DNA of 64,000 bases. Origin: Prosopocoilus inquinatus (Eukaryota; Arthropoda; Insecta; Coleoptera; Lucanidae). The notes below the pieces were generated by a model. That model was not told the DNA's origin and did no database searches. It worked only from the letters and a program-made list of their open reading frames with translations. Position numbers and translations under genes: made by a program. Shown piece by piece: positions 11,946 to 21,844 of the stretch (its first letter is position 1; each line of letters opens with the position of its first letter). The stretch is from assembly GCA_036172665.1 (NCBI GenBank), contig CM069872.1, positions 52,810,101-52,874,100 on the forward strand, written 5' to 3'.

Positions 11946-13460
11946 GGGCGCCATCCGAGATCAAAATGTGTTTACGAACCAGCGCTTTGAATTAATTAAT
12001 TTATCATCTCTTCATTTGGCTGTTTCTTCTGATGATTAATTGCCAAAAGAAAAAAAACAGTAAAACCAACATTGGCCTCAATGCTAAGCCCTGCTGAACC
12101 CTGGTCAAGTGATTGACTTTTGTGCAATTTTGATTTAAGTGTCTTATTTCGTGTGTCTTAATTTAAAATGCGTCGGCGGCGTTTTATTTATTTGTTTCTA
12201 TTATTACCCACCCTCGTATCCGTTCGAATTGAATAATTCGAATGCGCGAAAATAGCGACATCTACATATTTTTGTTGCGCGAACGCGAACAACATCCCGG
12301 ATACCTCTCGAACCTGATATTACACGCAAATCTTTTCTCTTTCTTTTTCTTTTTTTTATTTCCTCCGCCTGTTTCGCGTTGTTCTCCGTCGACTTTTTCG
12401 GGGAATCCGAGGCGTGAAATACTCTGAATAATAATAACGTATTCAAAATCTGCCAGCTGTCACGCAGTGTTTACGGGAAAGGCGAAGTCACGTCAAGCCG
12501 AACGTAATCCTTAAAAATTCAAAACGTCCGTGTCCCACCACCCCCCGAACGAGGAGGACTCGGAAAGAAATTCGCACGCAAGAATTAGGTATTATTAAAG
12601 TAAGATTAAAATACAGCAAATAAAATTAAAAAGTAAGTAAGTAAAAAAAATTCACAAATTCTGTTCGCGCGCAAATAATCCTTTCGCCCTCCCTCGAGGA
12701 GAGCGCCTTCTAAAGGACGAGGTGGTTAGTTTTTATAAGGCACTTGAATTTTACGGTTTAAATCCACGAACCGGAGTTTGCCCGATATCCGTCCTGGAAT
12801 TGCACCCCGAGCGACGCGGGGGTGAGGGGTCACATCAAGGAAAAAAAAAAAAAAAACCTACCCACTTCCCTACTTCACATTCAAATAACCATACCATACC
12901 ATACGTACAGAGAAAATCCATGATGGGGTCGTCGCTTTTTTAAACTGCGAATTGGGGAAACCCCCTTTCAAAAATCGCACTCGCCTATTAAACCCCCTCG
13001 GATGAAACCTAATCTGAAATAAATCGCGCAGCTTGTGAAAAAAAAGAAAGCATTCTTTTTTCTTCTTCTACTTCTCATCGTTACATCATTCTTGTTTGGA
13101 TAATAATAGCGCAAGTAATTAGCGTTTTACACCGACAGGATGATCAATAGTTTGAATTTAGTTCGGGCTTGGTCGTAATTATATTCTGATATTAAGCGTA
13201 AGTTGAGTTAAGTGGTAAAGTTGCAGGAGGAGGGTAAGTGTTAGAATGGCCGCCCGACGTCGCCCTTTTAATGCATCATGTATAAGCCGGGGAGGGATCG
13301 GTGGCGGCTTGAATTAACGCGCAATTAACTCTTTTTTCTACTCTTCTCTTCACTCGCAAGAAATTACCTACAAGATTCGATGAATTAGTTTGAAAACATT
13401 GCGTACGGGCACGTCCAACTGAATTAAATCGATCGCGCCCTTGCTCCTGACGGGTGAAGG
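11946..13460. other. Non-repetitive region with GC-richer patches, no supported gene
   Basis: Mixed-composition sequence with CpG-containing patches (12170-12300, 12480-12560, 12660-12840, 13240-13450), A-runs at 12840-12857, and AATTAACGCGCAATTAACTC near 13313. It does not look tandemly repeated. No ORF over 80 aa has recognisable similarity. It could hold regulatory DNA upstream of the dopamine receptor exon, which is inference only. Confidence 0.45.
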
Positions 13461-13462
13461 AT

Positions 13463-14350
13463 TTTAGAAAGCGTTTCGATCTAAACGAACAAACACCACG
13501 CTAAATATTTAAGAAAAAAAAAAAAAAAAAAACACTGACTGTGTGGACTGGATGGTGGAAGCGTAGACAAGGATTTATTTTCATAATGTTGAGAAGATAT
13601 CGTGTTGGATGCAGTCAGTTAGCTCTTAACTGTTAACTCTTAACTTAGCGTAAATTTAATAAATCAATAATTTCCGATGTTCTTTAGACGCCTCTTACGA
13701 CACGCAAATTCTTTTCGTAGGAAGTACTCTAAGGGATCCTCTTACGACACGCAGATTCTACGTCGGGAGTACTCTAAGGAGCCCTCTTACGACACGCAGA
13801 TTCTTTCCGTCGCGAGTACTCTAAAGAGTCCTCTTACGACACGCAGATTCTGAATCGGAAGTACTCGTATGGTTTCACGCGTTTCATCTTCCTTTAATTA
13901 ATTTTCCTTGATTCCTGCGGGATTGCTTTCGGATTCTTTCTCATTTTCATTGTTTTTTCTTTTTTTTGTTTGTTCATTTTAGACATAAAACAATAATTCA
14001 AAGTTCGCCTCATTAAACGAAGGGCGAAACGCGAACAGCACAAAAGACCCGCTTAATGTATTCGGCTTAAGAAAAAAAAAAAAAAAAAGAAATGGCGGTC
14101 GTGTAATTATCTCATTTGTAAGACGCGAATGTTCTTTCCTCGGCAATTAAGGCAGGGGCCCACGTCCCCCTTTTTTTTTTAAAGAATTACACGCGGTGGC
14201 GCACGGCGCGGCGGTCGGAAATCTCCGCGCCATTTGTCACGGAAATTGAATTTTAATCCCGTCCTGGCTTACACGACGCCGGCGCCGCCGGTTTTAGAAG
14301 GCGTTTCGATTTAAACAAACAAACACCACGCTAAATATTTAAGAAAAAAA
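13463..14350 (+). repeat. Duplicated complex block, with start of a second tandem copy
   Basis: The opening TTTTAGAAAGCGTTTCGAT and CACCACGCTAAATATTTAAG followed by an A-run recur at 14291-14350, so the block begins to repeat itself. The part from about 13658 to 14290 recurs in the same orientation at about 25630-26204. It includes AATAAATCAATAATTTC, the 55-bp repeats, the AATTCAAAGTTCGCCTCATT box and the GC-rich ACGCGGTGGCGCACGGCGC box. The 13535-13650 part recurs at 21455-21560. Confidence 0.85.
13687..13872 (+). repeat. Four tandem ~55-bp units (TTACGACACGCAGATTC family)
   Basis: Each unit carries CTCTTACGACACGC, AGATTCTACGTCGGGAG and TACTCTAAGGAG. The same family appears as three or four units at 25668-25795 and as a large array at 56017-58262. 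Units here differ mainly in the middle (CTTTTCGTAGG, CTACGTCGG, CTTTCCGTCGC, CTGAATCGG). Confidence 0.9.
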
Positions 14351-14435
14351 AACACAACTCGAATTGCAATTCGAAAAAAAAAAATAGATAGTGTTATTGA
14401 ACGTTCCGACGTTTCGCCGTCTATCTTCAGAATCT
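14351..14435. other. Short spacer with inverted AATTCGAATT-like words
   Basis: CTCGAATTGCAATTCGA forms a near-perfect palindrome followed by an A-run and ATAGATAG...CTATCT pairing across CGTTCCGACGTTTCG. It could be the end of a small inverted-repeat element, but no second terminus was identified. Confidence 0.35.
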
Positions 14436-17400
14436 GTGCTCGGAGGTCTTGACTGACCCGAAGAAGCATTTACTATTTTTATAATTAAAATCAACGAAAC
14501 TCAACTCCAAATGTCTTTAATTAACACATATCGTAAATGTTGACCTTCCAGAGTGCTCGCCTATAGCCTAGACAAATACTGCAGGATCTATAGACTTTGG
14601 TCGGTTCTGAAAGTTTTCAAATCTCTCTTTGTTGGGATACATGGAAGCTTCTTCTGGACTTTCTGGAGACGGTGACTGTGACATAGCTGCTACAGGATCT
14701 ATAGATTCTGGCTGATCCTAGCCTATCTCTTGCAAGATCTATAGATTCTGGCTGATCCTGAAGACGTTTAATTGATTTTTGTAATTAAGAGGCGAATTGG
14801 TGATGTTGGGGGCACAGAAATTTCTTCCGGGCTTTCCAGAGTCGCTATCCGTAGCCTAACTGCTGCAGAATCTATAGATTTTGGCTGATCCTGAAGAAGC
14901 TTAGTTAATTTTTATAATTGAGAGGCGAACTGGTGACGTTGGGGGCACAGAAACATCTTCCGGGCCTTCCAGAGTCGTTATCTGTAGCCTAGCTTCTGCA
15001 GGATCTATAGATTCTGGCTGATCCTGAAGACGCTCAATTGATTTTTGTAATTAAGAGGCGAATTGGTGATGTTGGAGGCACAGAAATTTCCTCCGGGCTT
15101 TCCAGAGTCGTTATCCGTAGCCTAACTGCTGCAGAATCTATAGATTTTGGCTGATCCTGAAGAAGCTTAGTTAATTTTTATAATTGGGAGGCGAACTGGT
15201 GACGTTGGGGGCACAGAAATATCTTCCGGGCCTTCCAGAGTCGTTATCTGTAGCCTAGCTTCTGCAGGATCTATAGATTCTGGCTGATCCTAGCCTATCT
15301 CTTGCAAGATCTATAGATTCTGGCTGATCCTGAAGACGTTTAATTGATTTTTGTAATTAAGAGGCGAATTGGTGATGTTGGGGGCACAGAAATTTCTTCC
15401 GGGCTTTCCAGAGTCGATATCCGTAGCCTAACTGTTGCAGAATCTATAGATCTTGGCTGATCCTGAAGAAGCTTAGTTAATTTTTATAATTGAGATGCGA
15501 ACTGGTGACGTTGGGGGCACAGAAACATCTTCCGGGCCTTCCAGAGTCGTTATCAGTAGCCTAGCTTCTGCAGGATCTATAGATTCTGGCTGATCCTGAA
15601 GACGCTCAATTGATTTTTGTAATTAAGAGGCGAATTGGTGAAGTTGGAGGCACAGAAATTTCCTCCGGGCTTTCCAGAGTCGTTATCCGTAGCCTAACTG
15701 CTGCAGAATCTAGCTGCTACAGGATCTATAGATTCTGGCTGATCATAGCCTATCTCTTGCAAGATTTATAGATTCTGGCTGATCCTGAAGACGTTTAATT
15801 GATTTTTGTAATTAAGAGGCGAATTGGTGATGTTGGGGGCACAGAAATTTCTTCCGGGCTTTCCAGAGTCGATATCCGTAGCCTAACTGCTGCAGAATCT
15901 ATAGATTTTGGCTGATCCTGAAGAAGCTTAGTTAATTTTTATAATTGAGAGGCGAATTGGTGACGTTGGGGGCACAGAAATATCTTCCGGGCCTTCCAGA
16001 GTTGTTATCTGTAGCCTAGCTTCTGCAGGATCTATAGATTCTGGCTGATCCTGAAGACGCTCAATTGATTTTTGTAATTAAGAGGCGAATTGGTGATGTT
16101 GGAGGAACAGAAATTTCCTCCGGGCTTTCCAGAGTCGTTACCTGTAGCCTATCAGTTGCAGGGTCTATAGATTCTGGCTGATCCTGAAGACGCTCAATTG
16201 ATTTTTGTAATTAAGGGACGAATGAGTGATGTTGGAGGCACAGAAATTACTTCCGGGCCTTCCAGAGCCGTTATCTGTAGCCTAGCTTCTGCAGGATCTA
16301 TAGATTCTGGCTGATCCTGAAGAATCTCGATTGATTCTTGTAATTTATTAATTTTTGGTGCTGTTTGGGGCGTAAAATCATCCTCTGCGCTTTCCGTAGT
16401 AATTTTCTGTGGCCTAATAACTGCAGGATCTATAGATTTTGGCTGATCCTGAAGACGCTCAATTCATTTTTATAATTAAGAGGCGAACTGGTGCTGGAGG
16501 GAGCACAGAAATTTCTGCCGGGCTTTCCAGAGTCGTTACCTGCGGTCTATCTGTTGCAGAATCTACAGATTCTGGCTGATCCTGAAGACGCTCAATGGTT
16601 TTTTTTTGTAATTAAGAGGCGAATTGGTGATGTTGGGGGCACAGAAATTACTTCCCGGCTTTCCAGAGTCATTATCTGTAGCCTAGCTTCTGCAATATGT
16701 ATATTTTCTGGCTGATCCTGAAGAATGAAACTTAGTTGTTTTTACAATTAAGAGGTGAAGTGGTGCTGCTGGGAGCACAGAAATTTCTTCCAGGCTTTCC
16801 AGAGTCGTTGCCTGTAGCCTATCTGCTGCAGGATCTATAGATTCTGGCTGATCCTGAAGACGCTCAATTGATTTTTGTAATTAAGAGGCGAATTGGTGCT
16901 CTCGGAGGGGCACAGAATCCTTTTCCGGCTTTCCGGAATTGTTTTCTGCTGCTTAGCTGCCGCAGGGTCTATAGATTTTGGATGATCCTGAAGAAGTTGA
17001 ATTGATTGTTGTAATTAGAAAGCGAACTGGTGCTCTTGGGAGCGTAGAATCTTTTCGGCGAACTTTCCAAAATCGTTGTCTGTAGCCTAACTGCTGCAGG
17101 ATCTATAGATTCTGGCTGATTCTGAAAAAAAAACTGAATTGACTTTTGTAATTAAGAAACGAACTGGCACTATCGGGGGCGTAGAATTTTCTTTCGGCCT
17201 TCCCGGAGTCTTCTTCTGTGAACTAACTACTGCAGGATATATAGATTCTGGCTGATCCTGAAGAATCTCAATTGATCCTTGTAATCCATTAATTTTTGGT
17301 GCTGTTTGGAGCGTAAAATCATCCTCTGAGCTTTCCTTAGTCGTTTTCTTTGGCCTAGCAACTGCAGGAACTATAGATTCTGGCTGATCCTGAAGCGGCT

Positions 17401-18660
17401 GAATTGATTTTTGCAATTAAGAAACGAACTGGCGCTTTTGAGGGGCACTGAATCTGTTTCCGGACTTTCCGCAGTCGGTTTCTGTGGCTTGGCAACTTCA
17501 GGGTCTGTAGATTCTGGCTGATCCTGAAGAAGCTCAAATGATTTTTGCAATTAAGAGACGAACTGGCGCTCTTGAGGGGCACTGAATCTGCTTCCAAACG
17601 TTCCGCAGTCGTTTTCTGTAGTCTGACAGCTGCAAGATATATAGATTCTGGCTGATCCTGACGAAGCTTAATTATTTCTTGTAAATAAGAGACGAATTGG
17701 CACTGTCGGAGGCGTAGGATCTTCTTTTGGCCTTTCCAGAGTCGTTTCCTCTGACCTAGCTGCTGTAGGATCTACAGATTCTGGCTGATCCTGACAAAGC
17801 TTAGTTATTTGTTGCAAATAAGAGACGTATTGTCACTGTTGGAGGCGTTTGGCGTTTCCGGAGTTTTTTCCCCTGACCTAGATGCTGCAGGACCTACAGT
17901 TTCTGGCTGATCTTGAAGAAACTCAATTACTAAAGGATCTATAGATTCTGCCTGATCGTGAAGAAGCTCTCGTTTTTTTTTTTAATTAAAATCAATAGCG
18001 GTAAGCAGGTTAGGTTGTTAATAACAGACTTTTTTTCTTGGGGATCTTTCGAAGTGGAGTCGCTTTTTAATGATCTACTATAGACTCTAGGTCATCCCAG
18101 AGAGACTCACGTTGCTCTTTTAATTAAAATCGACAAAGACGAGCGGTGTTGTTGTCTAGTCTATAGATTCTAAGTCATCCCAAAGAAGCTGCTCACATTA
18201 CTCTTTTAATTAACGCCGACAAAGACGAGCTGGTATTGTTGTCTAGACTTTAGCTGCCACAGTATCTATAGACTCTGAGGCTGATACCGACGAAGCCCAA
18301 TTGATTTTTGTAATTAAGGCGAGCTGATCCTCTCGGACGCAGAATCTTTCGGAGTTTTTCCTGTGGCCTAGCCGCCGCGCGAGCTATAGTTTCTAGCTCT
18401 GATCTTGCAGAAGCAAGTTTTACTATTTTAATCAAATGAACAGAGACTGTGAAGCAGAGTCTAGCTCTATAGCATTTGGCTGATTCTGGAAGAATTCAAT
18501 AATTTCTGTGATTAAGGTCAATAGAAGCGGGCTGGTGCTGTTCTGCTTAGGATTTTGAATTTTCTTCCGGAAATTTTGGAGTCGTTGCCTGTGGCCCAGC
18601 TGCTACAGGATCTATAGTCCCTGGCTGATCCTTAAAGAACTCGTCCTGCTTTTTTTTTAA
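14430..18660 (+). repeat. 133-bp satellite array, about 30 units, decaying at both edges
   Basis: The unit runs CTGCAGGATCTATAGATTC, TGGCTGATCCTGAAGACG, TTTTTGTAATTAAGAGGCG, GGCACAGAAATTTC, TTCCAGAGTCGTTATC and TGTAGCCTA. Two subtypes (AAGACGCTCAATTG and AAGAAGCTTAGTTAA) alternate in the middle, giving a 266-bp dimer. Truncated units sharing TGATCCTAGCCTATCTCTTG or its variant occur near 14711, 15283 and 15738. Edge units (before 14690 and after 17900) are diverged. Because 133 is not a multiple of three, reading frames break at each unit, so the 60-109 aa minus-strand ORFs are by-products. Confidence 0.95.
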
Positions 18661-19250
18661 ATAATTAAGATCATCAGAGGCCGCAGCTAATACTGTTGAT
18701 AAAATAGAATCTTTGGAAGTCATTGTAAAATAAAAAAATAAAAAAATACAGGCAACCCCTTCTGCTTCTGTGATGTTGCTGCGACTGTTTCAGATTTGCT
18801 TGACGGGTTGCCTATTTCAAAAATCTTCACGGGTCACTAATTCGTCCCCCGTTTTCATTAATAACATTGTTACGGATTTAGGGTTCGGTTTCATTTATTT
18901 TTGAAATAAAATACTCTAACTAATAACTAATTTATTAATAACGTTGGACTAGCATTAATTTATTTCATGCGGACCGTCGACTAATTTATTTTTACAAAAA
19001 CCTTTAGTTAACTTCAGTGCGAACCGTCGACGTCTACTTTTCTTATTTTCCCAGCCGACTGTTTAAATATGAGGGGCTGGTTTGCGAGATTGTTCGATCT
19101 CGTGATAGCTCCAGCACGTCCGGCGCCTATCTGTCGGACGGAATTTTCTCTAGGCTCTATTAAAGAGCGTCCAAAAAAAGCTTCGAGATTATGTCGCGCC
19201 GGCTCTGACGCATCTACGTCCGCATTAGGTCATCACAATACAATAATTTC

Positions 19251-19258
19251 TATAAATA
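19251..19258 (+). promoter_or_regulatory. TATA-like box, possible alternative promoter
   Basis: TATAAATA followed by GGGCG lies 86 bp upstream of the receptor ATG. A start about 30 bp downstream would fall near 19280-19290, inside the T-tract of the putative splice acceptor. The two interpretations therefore compete, and the acceptor is the stronger. Confidence 0.2.
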
Positions 19259-19284
19259 GGGCGTTTTATATGAGGGTTAACTTG

Positions 19285-19308
19285 TGTGTTTTTTTTGTTT
19301 GATTTCAG
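19285..19308 (+). promoter_or_regulatory. Splice acceptor of the Dop1R2 coding exon
   Basis: A T-rich tract (TGTTTTTTTTGTTTG) is followed by ATTTCAG, with AG at 19307-19308. The exon would start at 19309 with a 28-nt 5' UTR portion before the ATG at 19337. This is inferred from consensus only. Confidence 0.6.
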
Positions 19309-19336
19309 GTGCAACTTGGTCGTTCGGGCTGTGAAC

Positions 19337-20478
19337 ATGAACGTTAGCGATTTTTCGGGAAACGAAACGATGTACGTGAATTGGACTAACATATCAAATC
19401 CGGAATTGGACGCTTGGGAAAGGTGGAGCTCCCTGATTCAGGACCGTGCGGTGGTGGTCTCCCTCTTGCTTTTGTTCTCGATGGCGACGGTTTTCGGCAA
19501 CATGCTGGTCATCCTGGCGGTCATACGCGAGAGATACCTGCACACTGCGACCAACTACTTCATAACATCCCTGGCGGTCGCCGATTGCCTCGTGGGGTTG
19601 GTGGTGATGCCCTTCAGTGCCCTGTACGAGGTTCTGGAACACACTTGGTTCTTCGGAACGGACTGGTGTGATATCTGGAGGTCCCTGGACGTCCTCTTTA
19701 GTACCGCCTCGATTTTAAACCTGTGCGTCATTTCTCTGGATCGTTATTGGGCCATCACCGATCCGATCACGTACCCCATGCGGATGACCCGGATACGAGC
19801 CGCCCTGCTCATAGCGGCCGTCTGGGTGTGCTCCAGCGCGATCTCCTTCCCCGCCATAGCCTGGTGGAGGGCCGTCCGAACCGACCCCATCCCCGCTTAC
19901 AAGTGTCCTTTCACTGAGCACCTTGGCTACTTGATTTTCTCCTCGACGATCTCCTTTTATCTCCCGCTTTTCGTCATGGTCTTCACCTATTACAGGATCT
20001 ACAGGGCGGCGGTCGCGCAAACGCGCTCCCTGAGGCTCGGCACGAAGCAAGTGCTGCTCGGCTCGGGCGAGCTGGAGCTGACCCTTAGGATCCACCGGGG
20101 CGGGACCTGCAAGATGTCAGCGCCGGACACGAGGCATTTGTACTCGACGCAGGAGGACGAGCCCTTGACCGCCCTTCAGAATAATGGGCTGGCGCGTATG
20201 GCGTCGACGCGATTGGGGCCGCACAGTAAAAATTTCTCGCTGAGCCGCAAGCTCGCCAAGTTCGCCAAGGAGAAGAAGGCGGCGAAGACTTTGGGCATCG
20301 TGATGGGGGTGTTCATCGTGTGCTGGTTGCCGTTTTTCGTGGTGAACTTGCTCTCGGGGTTTTGCCTCCAGTGCATATGGCACGAGGAGATCGTCCTGGC
20401 GATCGTCACGTGGCTGGGATGGATTAACTCCAGCATGAATCCTGTTATATACGCCTGTTGGAGCAGGGATTTTCGCAG
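19337..20478 (+). CDS. Dop1R2: Invertebrate D1-like dopamine receptor, Dop1R2/DAMB type (main coding exon, C-tail missing)
   Basis: Rhodopsin-family GPCR of the plasma membrane that binds dopamine. The family is known to raise cAMP and/or calcium and, in Drosophila, acts in mushroom bodies. The exon gives 380 codons plus two bases. Visible features: a short extracellular N-terminus with N-glycosylation sites at N2, N9, N15 and N18; TM1 with GN55; TM2 LAVAD83; C111 pairing with ECL2 C190; the amine-binding D118 in TM3; DRY at 135-137; TM5 serines S202, S203 and S206, where catechol hydroxyls bind; ICL3 of about 90 residues ending in KFAKEKKAAKTLG; TM6 CWLPFF at 329-334; TM7 NPVIY at 368-372; then RDFRR. 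The TM3 segment WCDIWRSLDVLFSTAS and the NGLAR...KNFSLSRKLAKFAKEKKAAKTLG stretch are hallmarks of Dop1R2 and differ from Dop1R1. ATG 19337 is chosen because it begins the receptor-like sequence; the upstream frame opens only with GTG and runs into the acceptor. The exon stops at CAG|GTAAGC inside an Arg codon (phase 2), so helix 8 and the tail lie on a later exon not found here. It is GC-richer than its surroundings. Confidence 0.96.
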
Positions 20479-20484
20479 GTAAGC
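20477..20484 (+). promoter_or_regulatory. Splice donor after TM7 of Dop1R2
   Basis: CAG|GTAAGC matches the donor consensus, with GT at 20479-20480. Reading through gives an in-frame TAA at 20480-20482 right after RDFRR, where family members continue into a conserved cytoplasmic helix. Splicing is therefore strongly favoured over a natural stop. Confidence 0.85.
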
Positions 20485-21844
20485 ACTGCGGGCATGCATT
20501 CGATTAAATTTCAACTTCGTCGCACGTCGGTACGTTCGCAGATCATTTCGGATTATGCGTTTGGTTTTAGAAACGTTATTCGAACGTCTGTTCACCAGGG
20601 AATTTGGTGACCAGCAAACTAGCGGACGTTAAAATCATGTTTAGGTATTTCAATTTGATTTAATTTAAGATGTGTTTAATTGCGCTGGTGCAATGGCGGA
20701 CCTTTAACTTTGGAGGCCCTGGACTAAAACTGTCAGGTGGTTTATCCAATTAACCCAAGATTTTTTTTTGGTTATCTGACAGGTTACGTTTCAAAAGGCA
20801 ACGTTGCCCTTAATTAATCGTCTATAGAATCACTTCATTTTCTCTGAAAATACTAACAGATAACGCCATTAGTACGCCGCTTATGCCCAGGCTGAGGTAC
20901 GTTTTAAGATTCGCAGGCCGTGGCTGAGGTGCATTTGAAGATGCGCGTGATTAGGCATAAGAGAGTGTGACGAATGAACGTTGCATGACGAAGAAAACGC
21001 AAAACGACGCCCGCCTTAAGTTACCGATCGGATTAAGGAAACGCTTTGTGCATTATTGCAACGTATCTTCTTCTTCTTCTTCTTCGCTTTTCAGAAACTT
21101 TGCGCTTCGCAGGTGACGAGCAATAAAGTAGTAATTAAGACGCGCACATCCCGAATAATTGAAAGCTAGGTGCGGAAGAGTGTTTAAGACGGAATTAATT
21201 CGATTGTTTGTCGAACAAAACAGAAGACGACGCCCGGGGGGTAGGGAGGGGGGAGGGGGGTCGAGGCGACGACAAACAAGAAGAAACGAAACTATTTTGA
21301 AAGGAGCGCAGCGGGTGGATGTCTCGGATGCAAATAACTCACTCACTCTCATCTCACTCGTAATTGCCTCAATCAAAAGTTTTAAAGGCCTCCGTTCTCG
21401 TCGTCCCCGAGCTTTTAAAAGAGCACTCCGTCGTAATTGAGGTAAATAATTAGTGACTGTGTGGACTGGATGGTGGAAGCGTAGACAAGGATTTATTTTA
21501 TTTTCATAATGTCGAGAAGATATCATGTTGAATGCAGCCAGTTAGCTCTTAACTCGGCGTAAATTTATTTATTTTTAATTTTTTTTAACCTTGAAATACT
21601 CAACAGTTTCAGAATTCTAATCATATTTTTTTTTACTGGCGCGGATTTGCTCGTGTTTTTACCGGAACCCCGGCTTTAAAGAGATCGCGCAACGCAATGT
21701 CTATTTATACTCGTTTATTAAAAATAATAATTAATAGAACAGGATGATCGACATTAACTCGGAAATAAATCGCTTGCTTGGTGGAATTTTAAGAACCCGC
21801 GCGCGCGAGAGAGAGAGAAATTGAATCCTGCTTTGAGGAACCTA
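20479..21844 (+). other. Start of the intron after the Dop1R2 exon
   Basis: Mixed sequence with no second exon recognised. It holds a (TTC)n run at 21067-21084, a G-rich stretch at 21236-21262, a dispersed repeat at 21455-21560 that matches 13535-13650, and a (GA/GC)n run at 21799-21817. No coding segment resembling the conserved post-TM7 tail of Dop1R2 was found here by eye. Confidence 0.5.
21455..21560 (+). repeat. Dispersed copy of the 13535-13650 segment
   Basis: GACTGTGTGGACTGGATGG, GGAAGCGTAGACAAGGATT and TTAGCTCTTAAC occur in the same order and orientation as at 13535-13650, with small indels. This places a third fragment of that duplicated block on the 3' side of the receptor exon. 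Confidence 0.85.

Larger units (their letters stand above)
18661..19308 (+). other. Presumed intron or 5' region directly upstream of the Dop1R2 coding exon
   Basis: Non-satellite AT-rich sequence with ACCGTCGAC words at 18974 and 19024. A TATA-like TATAAATA lies at 19251-19258, about 55 bp before the exon boundary. The stretch ends in a T-rich tract and TTTCAG, a typical splice acceptor. The simplest reading is the 3' end of an intron following a non-coding upstream exon. An alternative is a promoter immediately upstream, in which case the TATA-like box would matter. Confidence 0.5.

Noticed and set aside
17087..17597. Minus-strand ORFs with repeated LQDQPESI-type segments
   Set aside because: The 133-bp period shifts the frame at each unit, so no continuous repeat protein is possible.
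19286..19336. Upstream extension of the receptor frame starting at GTG
   Set aside because: It begins at a non-ATG codon and translates the splice-acceptor tract and 5' UTR; family similarity starts at the ATG at 19337.
19394..20595. Other-frame and antisense ORFs across the receptor exon (up to 139 aa)
   Set aside because: Shadows of the GC-rich coding exon with no independent similarity.
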